Of a stretch of 64,000 nucleotides of DNA, positions 16,619 through 26,625 are shown one piece after another (position 1 is the first letter of the stretch; each line of letters starts with the position of its first letter). Origin of the DNA: FEN-1297 sp963834015. GTDB taxonomy: Bacteria; Bacteroidota; Ignavibacteria; Ignavibacteriales; Ignavibacteriaceae. The position numbers were made by a program, and so were the translations under genes. A model generated the notes under the pieces. That model did no database searches, was not told the origin of the DNA, and worked only from the letters and a program-made list of their open reading frames with translations. Location: assembly GCA_963834015.1 (NCBI GenBank), contig CAWIAG010000002.1, positions 1,116,001 to 1,180,000 of the forward strand. The letters run 5' to 3'.

Positions 16619-19474
16619 ATGGATATAATGAATTCAAAACTTTTACAAATTGTGGCTTTTTTCTCCATCTTATTTTTGGGTATCCGATATACTTATGCTT
16701 ACGAGAAATTAAGTGACGGAGTTCTTTTTGAAATTAAAAAACAAAAAGTGACAGATGCTGCCTGGATAAAAATCCAGGTGTGCTCAGAGGATATAATTCG
16801 TGTAATTGCATCACCTGTAAATTCTTTTTCTTCACGACAAAGTTTAATGGTTGATAAATTTGATTGGAAACCTGTAAAATGGTCGGTTACAGGAAAAAAT
16901 GAGTGGGTCGAACTTTCCACAGCAAATGTTACAGCCAGGATAGATACGGTAACCGGGGCAATAAAATTTTTTGATTCAAACGGGAAACCGCTTCTGCAAG
17001 AAAAAGCAAGCGGCGGGAAAATTATAACATCTGCCGAAGTGATGGGTGAAAAAACTTTTCACATTCAGCAGCTTTTCAATTCTCCCAAAGAAGAAGCATT
17101 TTATGGATTAGGCCAGCATCAAAACGGTATTTTAAATTATAAGGGTAATGATGTTGATCTATGGCAGTTAAATATTGTTGATGTTACTCCCTTTCTTATG
17201 TCGAACAAAAATTATGGGATTTTATGGGATAATAATTCGCATACAAAGTTCGGCGATATCAGAGATTATCAACCGATATCTTCGCTTAAACTTTTTGGTA
17301 AAAATGGGAATGAAGGCGGGCTGACAACCGAATATTTCAAAGATCAAAATTTTCAATCGCTATATACTACACGTACAGAATCAAGGATTGAGCATGAGTT
17401 TAGCGATGTTAACGATAGTTTCCCCGACGGATTCCAACAAAACGTCTCTGCTGTAAGGTGGAGCGGGGAGATTGAAAGCGGCGAAGCCGGTATTCATAAA
17501 TTCCGGCTTTATTCATGCGGTTATACTAAAGTGTGGCTTGACGGTAAATTGGTTGTGGATTCATGGCGTCAGAATTGGCTGCCATGGACGCATATGCTTA
17601 AATTGTATATGGAACCGGGAAAACGCTATCTAATTAAAATCGAATGGATCCATTCCGGGGGTTATATAGGCCTGGATTATCTTACTCCCACCAAAGATGA
17701 TCTCAGCAATAATATTTCGCTTTATTCTGAAGTAGCCGACCAGATAGACTATTACTTCATCCACGGAAATAATCCTGATGAAATTGTTCACCATTACAGG
17801 GAAATTACCGGCAAAGCGCCAATGATACCTAAATGGGCAATGGGCTTGTGGCAATGTCGAGAACATTATAATACACAAGATCAATTGCTGGGTGTTGTTA
17901 AAGAATTCAGAAAGCGTCAAATCCCATTAGATAATATTGTGCAGGATTGGTTTTATTGGAAGGAAGACCAATGGGGAAGCCATGAATTTGATTCCACGCG
18001 TTATCCTGATCCCGATGGAATGATAAGAGAATTACACAATGATCTAAATGCACATATGATGATTTCGGTCTGGGCCAAATTTTATGTGGGTACAGAACAT
18101 TATAATGAGTTTAAAGATAACGGCTGGCTCTATATGCGCAATGTAGAAAAAGGGCAGAAAGATTGGGTCGGGCCAGGATATGTTTCCACATTTTATGATC
18201 CATATAGCGAGGGAGCGCGGGACCTATACTGGAAACAGATAAACGATAAATTATTTTCGAAAGGAATTGATGCATGGTGGCTGGATTGTACAGAGCCTGA
18301 TATTCAATCAAACCTTTCCAGAACAGAAACCATTCTGCGCCAGGGGCCGACAGCCTTAGGAAGCGCTTCGAGATATCTTAATACTTATTCGTTAATGACT
18401 GTTAAGGGAGTGTATGAAGGCCAGCGTAAGACCAATCCTGATAAGAGAGTTTTTATTCTAACCCGTTCTGTTTTTGCCGGGCAGCAGCGGTATCCGGCAG
18501 CGGTATGGAGCGGCGATGTAGCGGCTCGGTGGGAAGATCTTAAAAATCAAATACCTGCCGGCTTGAATTTCTCTTTATCCGGCGTTCCTTATTGGACTAC
18601 AGATATCGGCGGTTTTGCAGTTGAACCACGATATGAACACCCAAATGATGCTGATTTAGATGAATGGCGTGAATTAAATACCAGGTGGTTCCAGTTCGGC
18701 ACATTTTGTCCGATATTCCGGGTTCATGGCCAATTCCCATACCGCGAAATGTATAATATTGCCCCGGAAAATCACCCGGCCTTCAAAACCATGCTTGCAT
18801 ATGATAAGCTGCGCTACAGATTGATGCCGTACATATATTCATTAACCGGGATGGTTACCCGGCAAGATTATACTATCATGCGGGCGTTGGTTATGGATTT
18901 CGGCAATGATAAAAAAGTTTTGAATATTAATGATCAATTTATGTTTGGCCCTGCATTACTTATTAACCCTGTAACAGAATATAAAGCCCGGAAGCGTAAT
19001 GTATATCTTCCTTCCGGAACAGGCTGGTATAATCTGCGTTCAGGAAAATATTTTAAAGGCGGACAGGAGATTTATGCAGATGCCCCATATGAAGATATCC
19101 CTATATTTGTAAAAGCAGGTTCTATTATTCCATGCGGTCCGGAAATACAATATGCAGCAGAAAAACCTGCCGAACCTATACGCCTATTCGTTTTTACCGG
19201 AAACGATGGCTCATTCACACTTTATGAAGATGAAGATACCAACTATAATTATGAGAAAGGCAAATATTCAACTATTACGTTCAAATATAATGAAAAAGGC
19301 CATGTTCTGACTATTGGCAAACAAGAGGGTGAATTTGCCGGAATGTTAAAAACCAGGACTTTTGAAATCATATGGGTGAATAAAAATAAGGTAGCCGGAA
19401 TGGATTTTCTAACGAAACCGGATATTGTAGTAACATATAACGGTATACAACAATCAATTAAAATGAAATTCTGA
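16619..19474 (+). CDS. GH31 alpha-glycosidase (alpha-xylosidase/alpha-glucosidase type) with inserted PA14 domain
   Basis: 951 residues from the ATG at 16619 (16628 is also possible; an upstream TTG at 16604 is less likely). A signal peptide spans 1-25 (LQIVAFFSILFLG...YA). An N-terminal GH31 beta-sandwich is followed by a PA14 domain inserted at about 232-360 (LTTEYFKDQNF ... VRWSGEIESGEAG ... WLDGKLVVDSW). Next comes the catalytic barrel with nucleophile Asp556 (WWLDCTEPD) and acid/base Asp633 (WSGDVAARWE), then the C-terminal beta-domains. The order resembles Bacteroides alpha-xylosidases of xyloglucan loci, where PA14 helps bind longer oligosaccharides. It is the first gene of the plus-strand series, opposite the HTCS. 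Export is to periplasm or surface; no T9SS tail is present. Confidence 0.92.
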   Translation: MDIMNSKLLQIVAFFSILFLGIRYTYAYEKLSDGVLFEIKKQKVTDAAWIKIQVCSEDIIRVIASPVNSFSSRQSLMVDKFDWKPVKWSVTGKNEWVELSTANVTARIDTVTGAIKFFDSNGKPLLQEKASGGKIITSAEVMGEKTFHIQQLFNSPKEEAFYGLGQHQNGILNYKGNDVDLWQLNIVDVTPFLMSNKNYGILWDNNSHTKFGDIRDYQPISSLKLFGKNGNEGGLTTEYFKDQNFQSLYTTRTESRIEHEFSDVNDSFPDGFQQNVSAVRWSGEIESGEAGIHKFRLYSCGYTKVWLDGKLVVDSWRQNWLPWTHMLKLYMEPGKRYLIKIEWIHSGGYIGLDYLTPTKDDLSNNISLYSEVADQIDYYFIHGNNPDEIVHHYREITGKAPMIPKWAMGLWQCREHYNTQDQLLGVVKEFRKRQIPLDNIVQDWFYWKEDQWGSHEFDSTRYPDPDGMIRELHNDLNAHMMISVWAKFYVGTEHYNEFKDNGWLYMRNVEKGQKDWVGPGYVSTFYDPYSEGARDLYWKQINDKLFSKGIDAWWLDCTEPDIQSNLSRTETILRQGPTALGSASRYLNTYSLMTVKGVYEGQRKTNPDKRVFILTRSVFAGQQRYPAAVWSGDVAARWEDLKNQIPAGLNFSLSGVPYWTTDIGGFAVEPRYEHPNDADLDEWRELNTRWFQFGTFCPIFRVHGQFPYREMYNIAPENHPAFKTMLAYDKLRYRLMPYIYSLTGMVTRQDYTIMRALVMDFGNDKKVLNINDQFMFGPALLINPVTEYKARKRNVYLPSGTGWYNLRSGKYFKGGQEIYADAPYEDIPIFVKAGSIIPCGPEIQYAAEKPAEPIRLFVFTGNDGSFTLYEDEDTNYNYEKGKYSTITFKYNEKGHVLTIGKQEGEFAGMLKTRTFEIIWVNKNKVAGMDFLTKPDIVVTYNGIQQSIKMKF

Positions 19475-19773
19475 AAGTTGAATATGCATCATGCAATTTT
19501 TAAAAAAATTGAATGAATAGAAATTAGAAATAATTGGGAATTTGAATAGTAAATAAATCAATAAAAATAATAGCATATTTTAATTTAAAAAGCGAGCAAA
19601 TAGAAAGGAGATAAAAATAAAGCTCTAAAAATTACTAAAGTGAATATATTCCTAATACATTGAAACACTGTTAGTATTCCTGTGTTTTGTGTGTGTGGAA
19701 AGTACTAGGTGGTTCTTAAACGGCTGATGATGCCACATCAGAAAAAATAATTATTATAAATAAAGGAGAAGAA

Positions 19774-21231
19774 ATGAAAACTTTGAGACCAATGTTCCTG
19801 GCTGTTTTTCTTGTGCTTTGTACAATTGCGTATTTCTCGAGTTTTACTTTTGCACAATCAAAAATAACCGTAATTAATTATAGTTTTGAAAAACCGGACT
19901 CAGGTAAAGTAACAGGTTTTGACGGCAAATCTCACAATCCTAACCATGCCAAACTTATAGTTGTTCCGGGCTGGACTTCGGATGCCAAAGATTCATCAGA
20001 TTGGGATTCGGGAGTTGAAGAAACAGGCGCAACTGATGGAAAATACCGGGCATTTATGATGGGCCATGATACCTCCATGTCTCAGGTTCCTGGAAAACTT
20101 ATTGAAATAAATGATAATATTACTTTGACTGTCGATGCACAGAATACTTATAATGCCCCTCATTTTAAAATGGAGTTGTTTTATTTAGACGCCAGTTTGA
20201 AAAGGGTTATATTAGTTCAAGATACAGTAACTTTAACTTCGACAATGAAAACCTACTCGATCAATTTTAAAGCATCGAACTTTCCGAATTCTGTTGGAAA
20301 GAAAATTGGTATTGCATTTCAAAATGTTAGCGATTCTGCTTCCTGGATCGGACTTGATAATGTCAGGCTGACTAACAGTGACCCTTCAATTATAGATGTT
20401 CCTAATTACAGTTTTGAACAGCCTGATTCAGGTAAAATAAAAGGCTGGGACGGGAAATGTGCTGATTCTACATGGACATCTAATAAAGGAATAGATATAC
20501 CCGGTTGGACTTCCAATACTATAGCATTTGATTCAGGTTTGGAACCGGTCGGTGCCGAAGAAGGAGAATACAGAGGATATATACGGGGTGCCGATGATTC
20601 CGTATGGGATATGACAACTTACACTATCAAAGCCGGGGATATAATTCAGGGAAGAGTTTATGGGTTTAATAGTTACCAAGCCCCGATGATCCATATAGAA
20701 TTAATTTATCAGGATTCAAAAGGGAATAATCAAACCGTAGCTGCATTGGACGATACAACATCATCCATAAATTGGGCTGAATATACGCTTAAATTTAATG
20801 CTAATGACTACCCGGCTTCAATAGGAAATAAACTTGGTGTATTATTATCAAATCCATCACCCAAGACAGGGACTTATAATAACTCAGGCGGGTGGTTAAA
20901 TGTTGATAATTTTAAACTCAATAATTTAGCCGTTCCTACTGCCGTCTCAAATAAAGTAAATATTCCGGCTACTTTTTCTTTATCACAGAATTACCCGAAC
21001 CCATTCAACCCGACAACAACTATCACTTACTCCATAAAATCTTCCTCAAATGTTCGTCTTACGGTATATGATATTTTAGGAAGGGAAGTTGCTGTTCTAG
21101 TTAATGGTTTCCAAAATTCAGGTAGTCATAAAATTATTTTTTCAGATCATAACCTTGCAAGTGGTTTATATCTTTACAGGCTGCAAGCCGGCAATGATAT
21201 AAGTACTAAAAAGATGATGCTTTTAAAATAG
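19774..21231 (+). CDS. T9SS-exported protein with two jelly-roll-like repeats
   Basis: 485 residues. GGAG lies 6 bases before the ATG; a signal peptide (1-28, ending SFTFAQS) is followed by two related units of about 175 residues (31-205 and 208-385). Each starts NYSFE(K/Q)PDSGK and shares the pattern (V/I)PGWTS, DSG(V/L)E and an EY/KYR(A/G) segment, as in galactose-binding-like jelly rolls of HpiC1/DUF642-like secreted proteins. The last ~85 residues are a T9SS type A sorting domain (SLSQNYPNPFNP, DILGREVAVL, KKMMLLK). No catalytic motif is seen. From its place between a GH31 and the TonB receptor, a surface carbohydrate-binding role is a reasonable inference; no SusE/F or SusD similarity is visible. 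Confidence 0.75.
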   Translation: MKTLRPMFLAVFLVLCTIAYFSSFTFAQSKITVINYSFEKPDSGKVTGFDGKSHNPNHAKLIVVPGWTSDAKDSSDWDSGVEETGATDGKYRAFMMGHDTSMSQVPGKLIEINDNITLTVDAQNTYNAPHFKMELFYLDASLKRVILVQDTVTLTSTMKTYSINFKASNFPNSVGKKIGIAFQNVSDSASWIGLDNVRLTNSDPSIIDVPNYSFEQPDSGKIKGWDGKCADSTWTSNKGIDIPGWTSNTIAFDSGLEPVGAEEGEYRGYIRGADDSVWDMTTYTIKAGDIIQGRVYGFNSYQAPMIHIELIYQDSKGNNQTVAALDDTTSSINWAEYTLKFNANDYPASIGNKLGVLLSNPSPKTGTYNNSGGWLNVDNFKLNNLAVPTAVSNKVNIPATFSLSQNYPNPFNPTTTITYSIKSSSNVRLTVYDILGREVAVLVNGFQNSGSHKIIFSDHNLASGLYLYRLQAGNDISTKKMMLLK

Positions 21232-21260
21232 GCGCCTAACGAGACCTGGATTATAATCTA

Positions 21261-21301
21261 ATTGGGTGAGGCAGGAATTTTCGTTCCTGCCAACACCCAA
21301 T
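21261..21301 (+). terminator. Strong bipartite hairpin after the jelly-roll gene
   Basis: ATTGGGTG (21261-21268) pairs with CACCCAAT (21294-21301) and GGCAGGAA (21270-21277) with TTCCTGCC (21284-21291) around a 6-base loop. The T tract is missing, so it may be an mRNA-stabilising or attenuating structure rather than a full terminator. Confidence 0.5.
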
Positions 21302-21313
21302 CGTTGTAAAACT

Positions 21314-21348
21314 CTATAGCCACGGTGCGGAAACGCCGATAGCTATAG
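21314..21348 (+). promoter_or_regulatory. Structured leader element upstream of the TonB receptor gene
   Basis: CTATAGC (21314-21320) pairs with GCTATAG (21342-21348). Inside is GCG-GAAA-CGC (21327-21336), a GNRA-type tetraloop stem, extended by a C-G/G-C step across a two-base bulge. It lies 144 bases before the receptor start, and the intervening leader is untranslated. I do not recognise a known riboswitch class. Confidence 0.35.
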
Positions 21349-21492
21349 GGATTGACAGAGTAATCTGAGAAGATGCTTCGCAAACGACCGAGTTGTAACA
21401 GAAGTGAACAGAGAGGTAGCCTCGTAAACATCAAAAACAGTGAAGGACGAGTTTTTAAAGGATTACATTTATAATATTAAAAAGGATCTAAC

Positions 21493-24465
21493 ATGTTAAA
21501 AAAGAATTACCTTGTTTATTTGTTCGTTTTGATTTTTATTCTTACTTCTCAAATCTTATGGGGCGCCACAGGAAGCATTGAAGGAACAGTAACCGATGCC
21601 AGCACAGGTGAACCTCTTTTCGGCGCCAATGTTATCTTAGGCGGAACTAGCCTTGGTGCTGCAGCAGATATAGATGGGAAATATATAATTCCAGTTGTTC
21701 CGGCCGGAACGTATACAATAACAGTATCATATATTGGTTATAAATCATTTTCAACTTCAATACAATTGAAAGAAGGACAACGGTTGGTAAAAAATATTAA
21801 ATTGGCTGCTGTTGGAGTAACAGCAAAAGAAGTAATTGTAACAGCTCAGGCAAGCGGCCAGTATTCGGCTATAAATCAGCAGTTATCTGCAAGTAATATT
21901 GAAAATGTGGTTTCTGCCGCACGCATACAGGAACTTCCGGATGAAAACGCCGCTGAATCAGTAGGAAGGCTGCCGGGTGTTTCACTAATCAGATCGGGAG
22001 GTGGAGGTAACACTTACTCGGGAGGTGAAGCTACACAGGTTGTCATCCGCGGACTGGCGCCGCAATATAACATGATTACTATTGACGGAGTTGAGTTACC
22101 TGCAACCGATCAAAATGACAGGGGCACAAATTTAAGCGGTATATCGTCAAACATGGTGGAAGGCATTGAAGTTTCCAAAACAGTTACTCCGGATATGGAT
22201 GCGGCTGTTTTTGGTGGTACCGTGAATTTTGACACTAAAATAGCTAAATCAACTCCTACAGGCGCCCCTTCAATCTCTCTGCTCGCCCAGGGTGGATATA
22301 ATAATATCAATAGCTTGTATAACAATTACAAGTTTGTCGGCAGTTTCGAAAACAGATATTTTGACGATAATTTGGGTGTATTTGCACAGGGAATTATACA
22401 AAGACAGGATGAAACAACGGATGAACTTCAAGGAACTTATGGAATCCCGGATAAAACTAAGCCTAATGCAATCCAACTTAACAATTTAGGTCTATACTAT
22501 TATCCGGATGCTGAACAAAGATACGACGCAACTCTTGTTCTGGATTATAAACTGCCCGATGGAAAAATAGCCTTTACTAATTTATTTAGCCAGGGCAAGC
22601 AAAGCAGTAATTACATACAGGAGGTATATGATCTGGGGGGTAGTAATGATATACAGAATGAAGCCCAATATCAAAATAATACAATCAATGAAATTACTAA
22701 TATTCTCAGCTATGAGCAGCAGTTACTTACAGTGAAAGTAAAAGCAACATTGTCTAATGCATTCTCAGAAAATATTACTCCTCAGAGCTGGTGGATGAGC
22801 TTTGAAGAATTTTCGGCTGGAACCAACGTCCTGCATCAAAATTTAAGTCCGCAGATTCTTTCTAATGAAGCTAATGCTTTGACAAATTATAGTCAAATGG
22901 ACTTTCGAAATAACAGTACATGGAGTAATTACAGCAAACAAAGAAACATTTCAGGAACACTTGATTTAGAGAAAGTTCTTAATTTGTCGGATCTAATTAA
23001 CGCCACATTTAAAGTCGGCGGGTCATATAAGTATACTGACCGTTATTATGAAACCGAAGGCGGAAACGGTAATATATATGGTACATTCGCCGCAACCAAT
23101 GAAATTCGAGCAGATATAATAAAAGAATTCCCCTGGATGAGCAAAGCGCCTTATAACCTTCCTGCCGATGGGACGCAAGAGCTTCCTGAATCCATGTTTT
23201 TTACCCCAACGAATTTCGGGAACTATCTTAACGGAAATTATATAATGAATGCAAACTTAAATACGGGGTTAATATCAAGCATTATGAATAATATTATAAG
23301 CTTTGGTAAAGGAGTAAAAACTGCCCCGACCGGAGGCGTTAATCCTTACCTGCCTGATGTTCTTGGAAGTCTTGATAAAAATTATTCCGGATTAGAGCAC
23401 CGGGAGGCTGCGTATATTATGGCAACAGTGAATATAGGCCCTGAATTGACTTTTATCCCGGGTGTCCGGTACCAGGGTCTTGCAACATCCTACAGTGCAA
23501 ATCATTTCTTAAATGCAAGCGCGACAGATCCTTATCCAAATACACTTCCTCATACGGATACAACTGTTTTTGAGTATCATGGATATTGGCTGCCGGATGT
23601 AAGTTTGAAATACGACCCATTTCCATGGTTGTCAGCCAGGCTTGCTTACACGTCTACACTTAGTTATCCGGATTATAATGCAATAATACCATTAATGGAT
23701 GTATACAGCACAACTGTAACCTGGAATAACTACGCACTAAAACCTGCACAATCTCAAAATTATGATCTTCAGGTATCCTGGTTTGGTAATACTGTCGGGC
23801 TGTTCACTGTCGGTGCTTTTTTAAAACAGATTGATCATATGATATTCTATACGAATACCATGTATATAACCAACCCTGCTGATTATCCTGGCATCCCTAA
23901 GTATACAAAGGGATTTCAGCTTACTACTTATATCAACAATCCTTACCGGGTTAATGACTATGGTATTGAAACCGAGTGGCAAACTCACTTTTGGTATTTA
24001 CCGGAACCGTTTAACGGGTTGGTATTGAATGTGAACTGGACTCATATTTTCTCCAGTGCCCAGTATCCGTTTTCAGTAACAACAAGTTCCGGATATCCTA
24101 AATATCAGTCAATTTATATCGATTCATCCTATACCGATCGACTTCAAAATCAACCGAATGATAATATCAATCTCTCGCTCGGTTATGACTATCAGAAATT
24201 TGCCGTACGGGTTTCAATGATATATTCTTCACAGGTTTTTAATAACACAAATTTCTACAATTCGCTTCGTTCTGACAAAGTTAAGTATGTACGATGGGAT
24301 TTATCTGCAAAACAGGGTTTACCCTGGTTTGGAGTTGAAGCTTATGTTGACTTAAATAATCTCAACAGCGAAAATGATAACTACACAATTCGTGGTTCCG
24401 GTTTTCCTATTCAATCCTGGGATTACGGGATGACGGCAGATTTGGGATTTCGGTGGAAATTATAA
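21493..24465 (+). CDS. TonB-dependent outer-membrane receptor (SusC-like transporter without SusD)
   Basis: 990 residues. A signal peptide (1-25) is followed by a carboxypeptidase-regulatory-like domain (about 28-110: GSIEGTVTDASTGEPLFGANV ... VSYIGYKS), a plug (about 125-240: LPDENAAESVGRLPGVS, VVIRGLAPQYNMITIDGVEL) and a 22-strand-type barrel to the end. It would import oligosaccharides released at the surface, energised by TonB/ExbBD encoded elsewhere. GGAT precedes the ATG (AAAAAGGATCTAACATG). No SusD-type lipoprotein follows; the next gene encodes a T9SS beta-helix protein. It lies in the middle of the glycoside hydrolase series, so the substrate is presumably the glycan they attack. Confidence 0.92.
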   Translation: MLKKNYLVYLFVLIFILTSQILWGATGSIEGTVTDASTGEPLFGANVILGGTSLGAAADIDGKYIIPVVPAGTYTITVSYIGYKSFSTSIQLKEGQRLVKNIKLAAVGVTAKEVIVTAQASGQYSAINQQLSASNIENVVSAARIQELPDENAAESVGRLPGVSLIRSGGGGNTYSGGEATQVVIRGLAPQYNMITIDGVELPATDQNDRGTNLSGISSNMVEGIEVSKTVTPDMDAAVFGGTVNFDTKIAKSTPTGAPSISLLAQGGYNNINSLYNNYKFVGSFENRYFDDNLGVFAQGIIQRQDETTDELQGTYGIPDKTKPNAIQLNNLGLYYYPDAEQRYDATLVLDYKLPDGKIAFTNLFSQGKQSSNYIQEVYDLGGSNDIQNEAQYQNNTINEITNILSYEQQLLTVKVKATLSNAFSENITPQSWWMSFEEFSAGTNVLHQNLSPQILSNEANALTNYSQMDFRNNSTWSNYSKQRNISGTLDLEKVLNLSDLINATFKVGGSYKYTDRYYETEGGNGNIYGTFAATNEIRADIIKEFPWMSKAPYNLPADGTQELPESMFFTPTNFGNYLNGNYIMNANLNTGLISSIMNNIISFGKGVKTAPTGGVNPYLPDVLGSLDKNYSGLEHREAAYIMATVNIGPELTFIPGVRYQGLATSYSANHFLNASATDPYPNTLPHTDTTVFEYHGYWLPDVSLKYDPFPWLSARLAYTSTLSYPDYNAIIPLMDVYSTTVTWNNYALKPAQSQNYDLQVSWFGNTVGLFTVGAFLKQIDHMIFYTNTMYITNPADYPGIPKYTKGFQLTTYINNPYRVNDYGIETEWQTHFWYLPEPFNGLVLNVNWTHIFSSAQYPFSVTTSSGYPKYQSIYIDSSYTDRLQNQPNDNINLSLGYDYQKFAVRVSMIYSSQVFNNTNFYNSLRSDKVKYVRWDLSAKQGLPWFGVEAYVDLNNLNSENDNYTIRGSGFPIQSWDYGMTADLGFRWKL

Positions 24466-24624
24466 TAATTAACTATACATGAACTTAAAGAGAAAGGAAT
24501 ATTAAAATGAAAACAACATTTACTTAAATATTGTCCCCATCCTACAATGGTAGTCATAAATTGATTACCAGGATTACAGAACATTTGGTTAGGACTAATT
24601 TTAATATAAACTTCAAGCGAAAGG

Positions 24625-26367
24625 ATGTATTTTATGAAAACATTTTTTATTTCTTTGTTTTTAATTGCTTTGTTGGTGCTATCGATGGCTCCGAGCGAGT
24701 TTTTTGCTCAGCCGGCTGATAGTCTTGTTGTAGCGGCATTACCTCCGGGAAACCTTAACAATGTTATTTTAAGTGATACAAATGCACTCGGGCAGCGCAA
24801 TAACCCTAACCGGGTGTACGTATTGCAGCAAACCGGTTCAGTAGATACTACATATTTTCTTACTGCCACTATACAAATGAAAGCAAGTTTAAAACTTGTT
24901 GGTAAAACAAATCCCCAAACGGGACACCCTCCGGTAATTGAACCGTTCATTTTACCTGATAACTCATCGGTAGGAACCTTTTTCAACCCTATGGGCGGTG
25001 ATACAGTTAGTGTTGAAAACTTATATTTAATAGGTACACGAACTGACGGATCATCGGTTACCGGTATTTGCTTTGGTACAGGCGGAGATACCGTATCGTA
25101 TTATCTTGATCATTGTGTGGTTGAAAATATCGGTGGCGGCGGTACTCCAAATATAATTAATACATGGGGTACGCAGCATATTAAGCTTTTTATAACGAAC
25201 TGCGAATTCAGAAACAACCAAGATGACACCCCGCAGAATCCGGGTATTGGCTGGGTAGATCCGGGAACATATCCATGCGATACAGCAATATTTAGAAATA
25301 ACACGTTCTTTATATTCGGGGGAACAGTTATCGGCTCCGGCGGATATATTGGATATTTGGACTTTGAGCACAATACGGTATTTTTTACAACTAAAGGAGG
25401 AGCCTTTACCATACCGCAGTTATGGAATGCAACTTTAAAAAACAACATTTTCTTTAGCTGCAATTCCACCGGTTTAGATACAGCACATGTGAATGAAGCA
25501 TCAGTACAAAACGCAAATTTCTACACTTACCCTGCAATAATCGAGTTAGATACTTTGAGTACGATAAAAGACGCACCACTCAGTATCACGGAAGCTATGA
25601 GAACAATTACAGTTACTAATAATGCGTATTTCTGGCCGGCGCCTATCGTTGCTAACTGGGCGTCTCTTAATGCCAACGGTGCAGGCACTACTTACGGTCA
25701 AATTGATCCGTCAATTTGGGAAGCTTCAACAGTTCCCGGTATGTATACTAACAAAACCACCTGGCCGGGTATAAATGTAACTAATAATGACAGCGTTGAT
25801 CCGGGATTCAATTCCACGCTGGTCTCACAGGTATCCGATAGTATGGCTAACTTTGTTAATGTGTGCTGGGCTCAGGGAACCGGACTCAATTCCCGTCCAT
25901 TTTGGAATTTATCCGATCCTATAAATATGTTTGCGCTTGTTCCAAGTAATTGGGCATCAAATTCAATTTACCCGGTTCCTGAGAATCTTCGTTACTCAAA
26001 CACAGCTCTTCAGCATGCAGGCAGTGATGGCAAAGCGCTTGGTGATTTAAATTGGTTCCCGGAACAGATAACCGGCGTTGTTAAAAAAGTTAATTCATTA
26101 CCAACGAAATTCAGCTTAAGCCAAAACTATCCGAATCCTTTCAATCCAAGTACAGTTATCAGTTATACAATTCCTAAAAGCGGAAATATAACTCTTAAAA
26201 TATACAATATACTTGGACAGGAAGTTGCAACAGCATTCCAGGGATTTCAGACAGCGGGTTCTTACACAGCTAACTTTGATGCTTCAAGACTTGCAAGCGG
26301 TGTTTACTTCTATAGATTACAAGCAGGGCAATTCAACGAAACTAAAAAAATGATGCTAATGAAATAA
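24625..26367 (+). CDS. T9SS-exported right-handed beta-helix (pectate-lyase-like fold) protein
   Basis: 580 residues from an ATG preceded by GCGAAAGGATG. A signal peptide (1-28, ending EFFAQPAD) is followed by a parallel beta-helix-like body (about 60-400) with repeated short strands such as VENLYLIG, DHCVVENIG, ITNCEFRNN, IFRNNTFF, LDFEHNTVFF and LKNNIFFSC. The C-terminal 85 residues are a T9SS type A sorting domain (SLSQNYPNPFNPS, YNILGQEV, KKMMLMK). The fold suggests a polysaccharide lyase, hydrolase or binding protein, but I cannot point to catalytic residues or a CAZy family. It sits between the TonB receptor and the GH59 gene. Confidence 0.75.
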   Translation: MYFMKTFFISLFLIALLVLSMAPSEFFAQPADSLVVAALPPGNLNNVILSDTNALGQRNNPNRVYVLQQTGSVDTTYFLTATIQMKASLKLVGKTNPQTGHPPVIEPFILPDNSSVGTFFNPMGGDTVSVENLYLIGTRTDGSSVTGICFGTGGDTVSYYLDHCVVENIGGGGTPNIINTWGTQHIKLFITNCEFRNNQDDTPQNPGIGWVDPGTYPCDTAIFRNNTFFIFGGTVIGSGGYIGYLDFEHNTVFFTTKGGAFTIPQLWNATLKNNIFFSCNSTGLDTAHVNEASVQNANFYTYPAIIELDTLSTIKDAPLSITEAMRTITVTNNAYFWPAPIVANWASLNANGAGTTYGQIDPSIWEASTVPGMYTNKTTWPGINVTNNDSVDPGFNSTLVSQVSDSMANFVNVCWAQGTGLNSRPFWNLSDPINMFALVPSNWASNSIYPVPENLRYSNTALQHAGSDGKALGDLNWFPEQITGVVKKVNSLPTKFSLSQNYPNPFNPSTVISYTIPKSGNITLKIYNILGQEVATAFQGFQTAGSYTANFDASRLASGVYFYRLQAGQFNETKKMMLMK

Positions 26368-26396
26368 CGAAAAACTAAGTTCGAACATTACTGATT

Positions 26397-26433
26397 GGGT
26401 TAGGCGGAGTTGTTGGTTACTCCGCCGAAGCCC
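26397..26433 (+). terminator. Hairpin after the beta-helix gene
   Basis: GGCGGAGT (26403-26410) pairs with ACTCCGCC (26419-26426) around an 8-base loop, with GGG/CCC outside it (26397-26399 and 26431-26433). Its left arm (TTGGGTTAGGC) resembles that of the hairpin at 21261 (TTGGGTGAGGC). No clear T tract follows. Confidence 0.45.
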
Positions 26434-26625
26434 ATAATAGTATAACTCTTATGTTTAAACTAAAATTTGGAGTCTTCATTTCTATGGAGAGAATTCCCGT
26501 TGGTTCTTTCACTAATTTAGTCAATCGGTATTCGTAAGATAAATCAGGATACTTCTCAATAACCATCAATTAATTAAGACATGATTATTGTAGTGTATTT
26601 AAAAGACAGACAGAGAGATTAACTG

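Noticed and set aside
24531..24719. 62-codon open frame before the beta-helix gene
   Set aside because: It overlaps the start and signal-peptide region of the beta-helix gene in another frame and has no support of its own.
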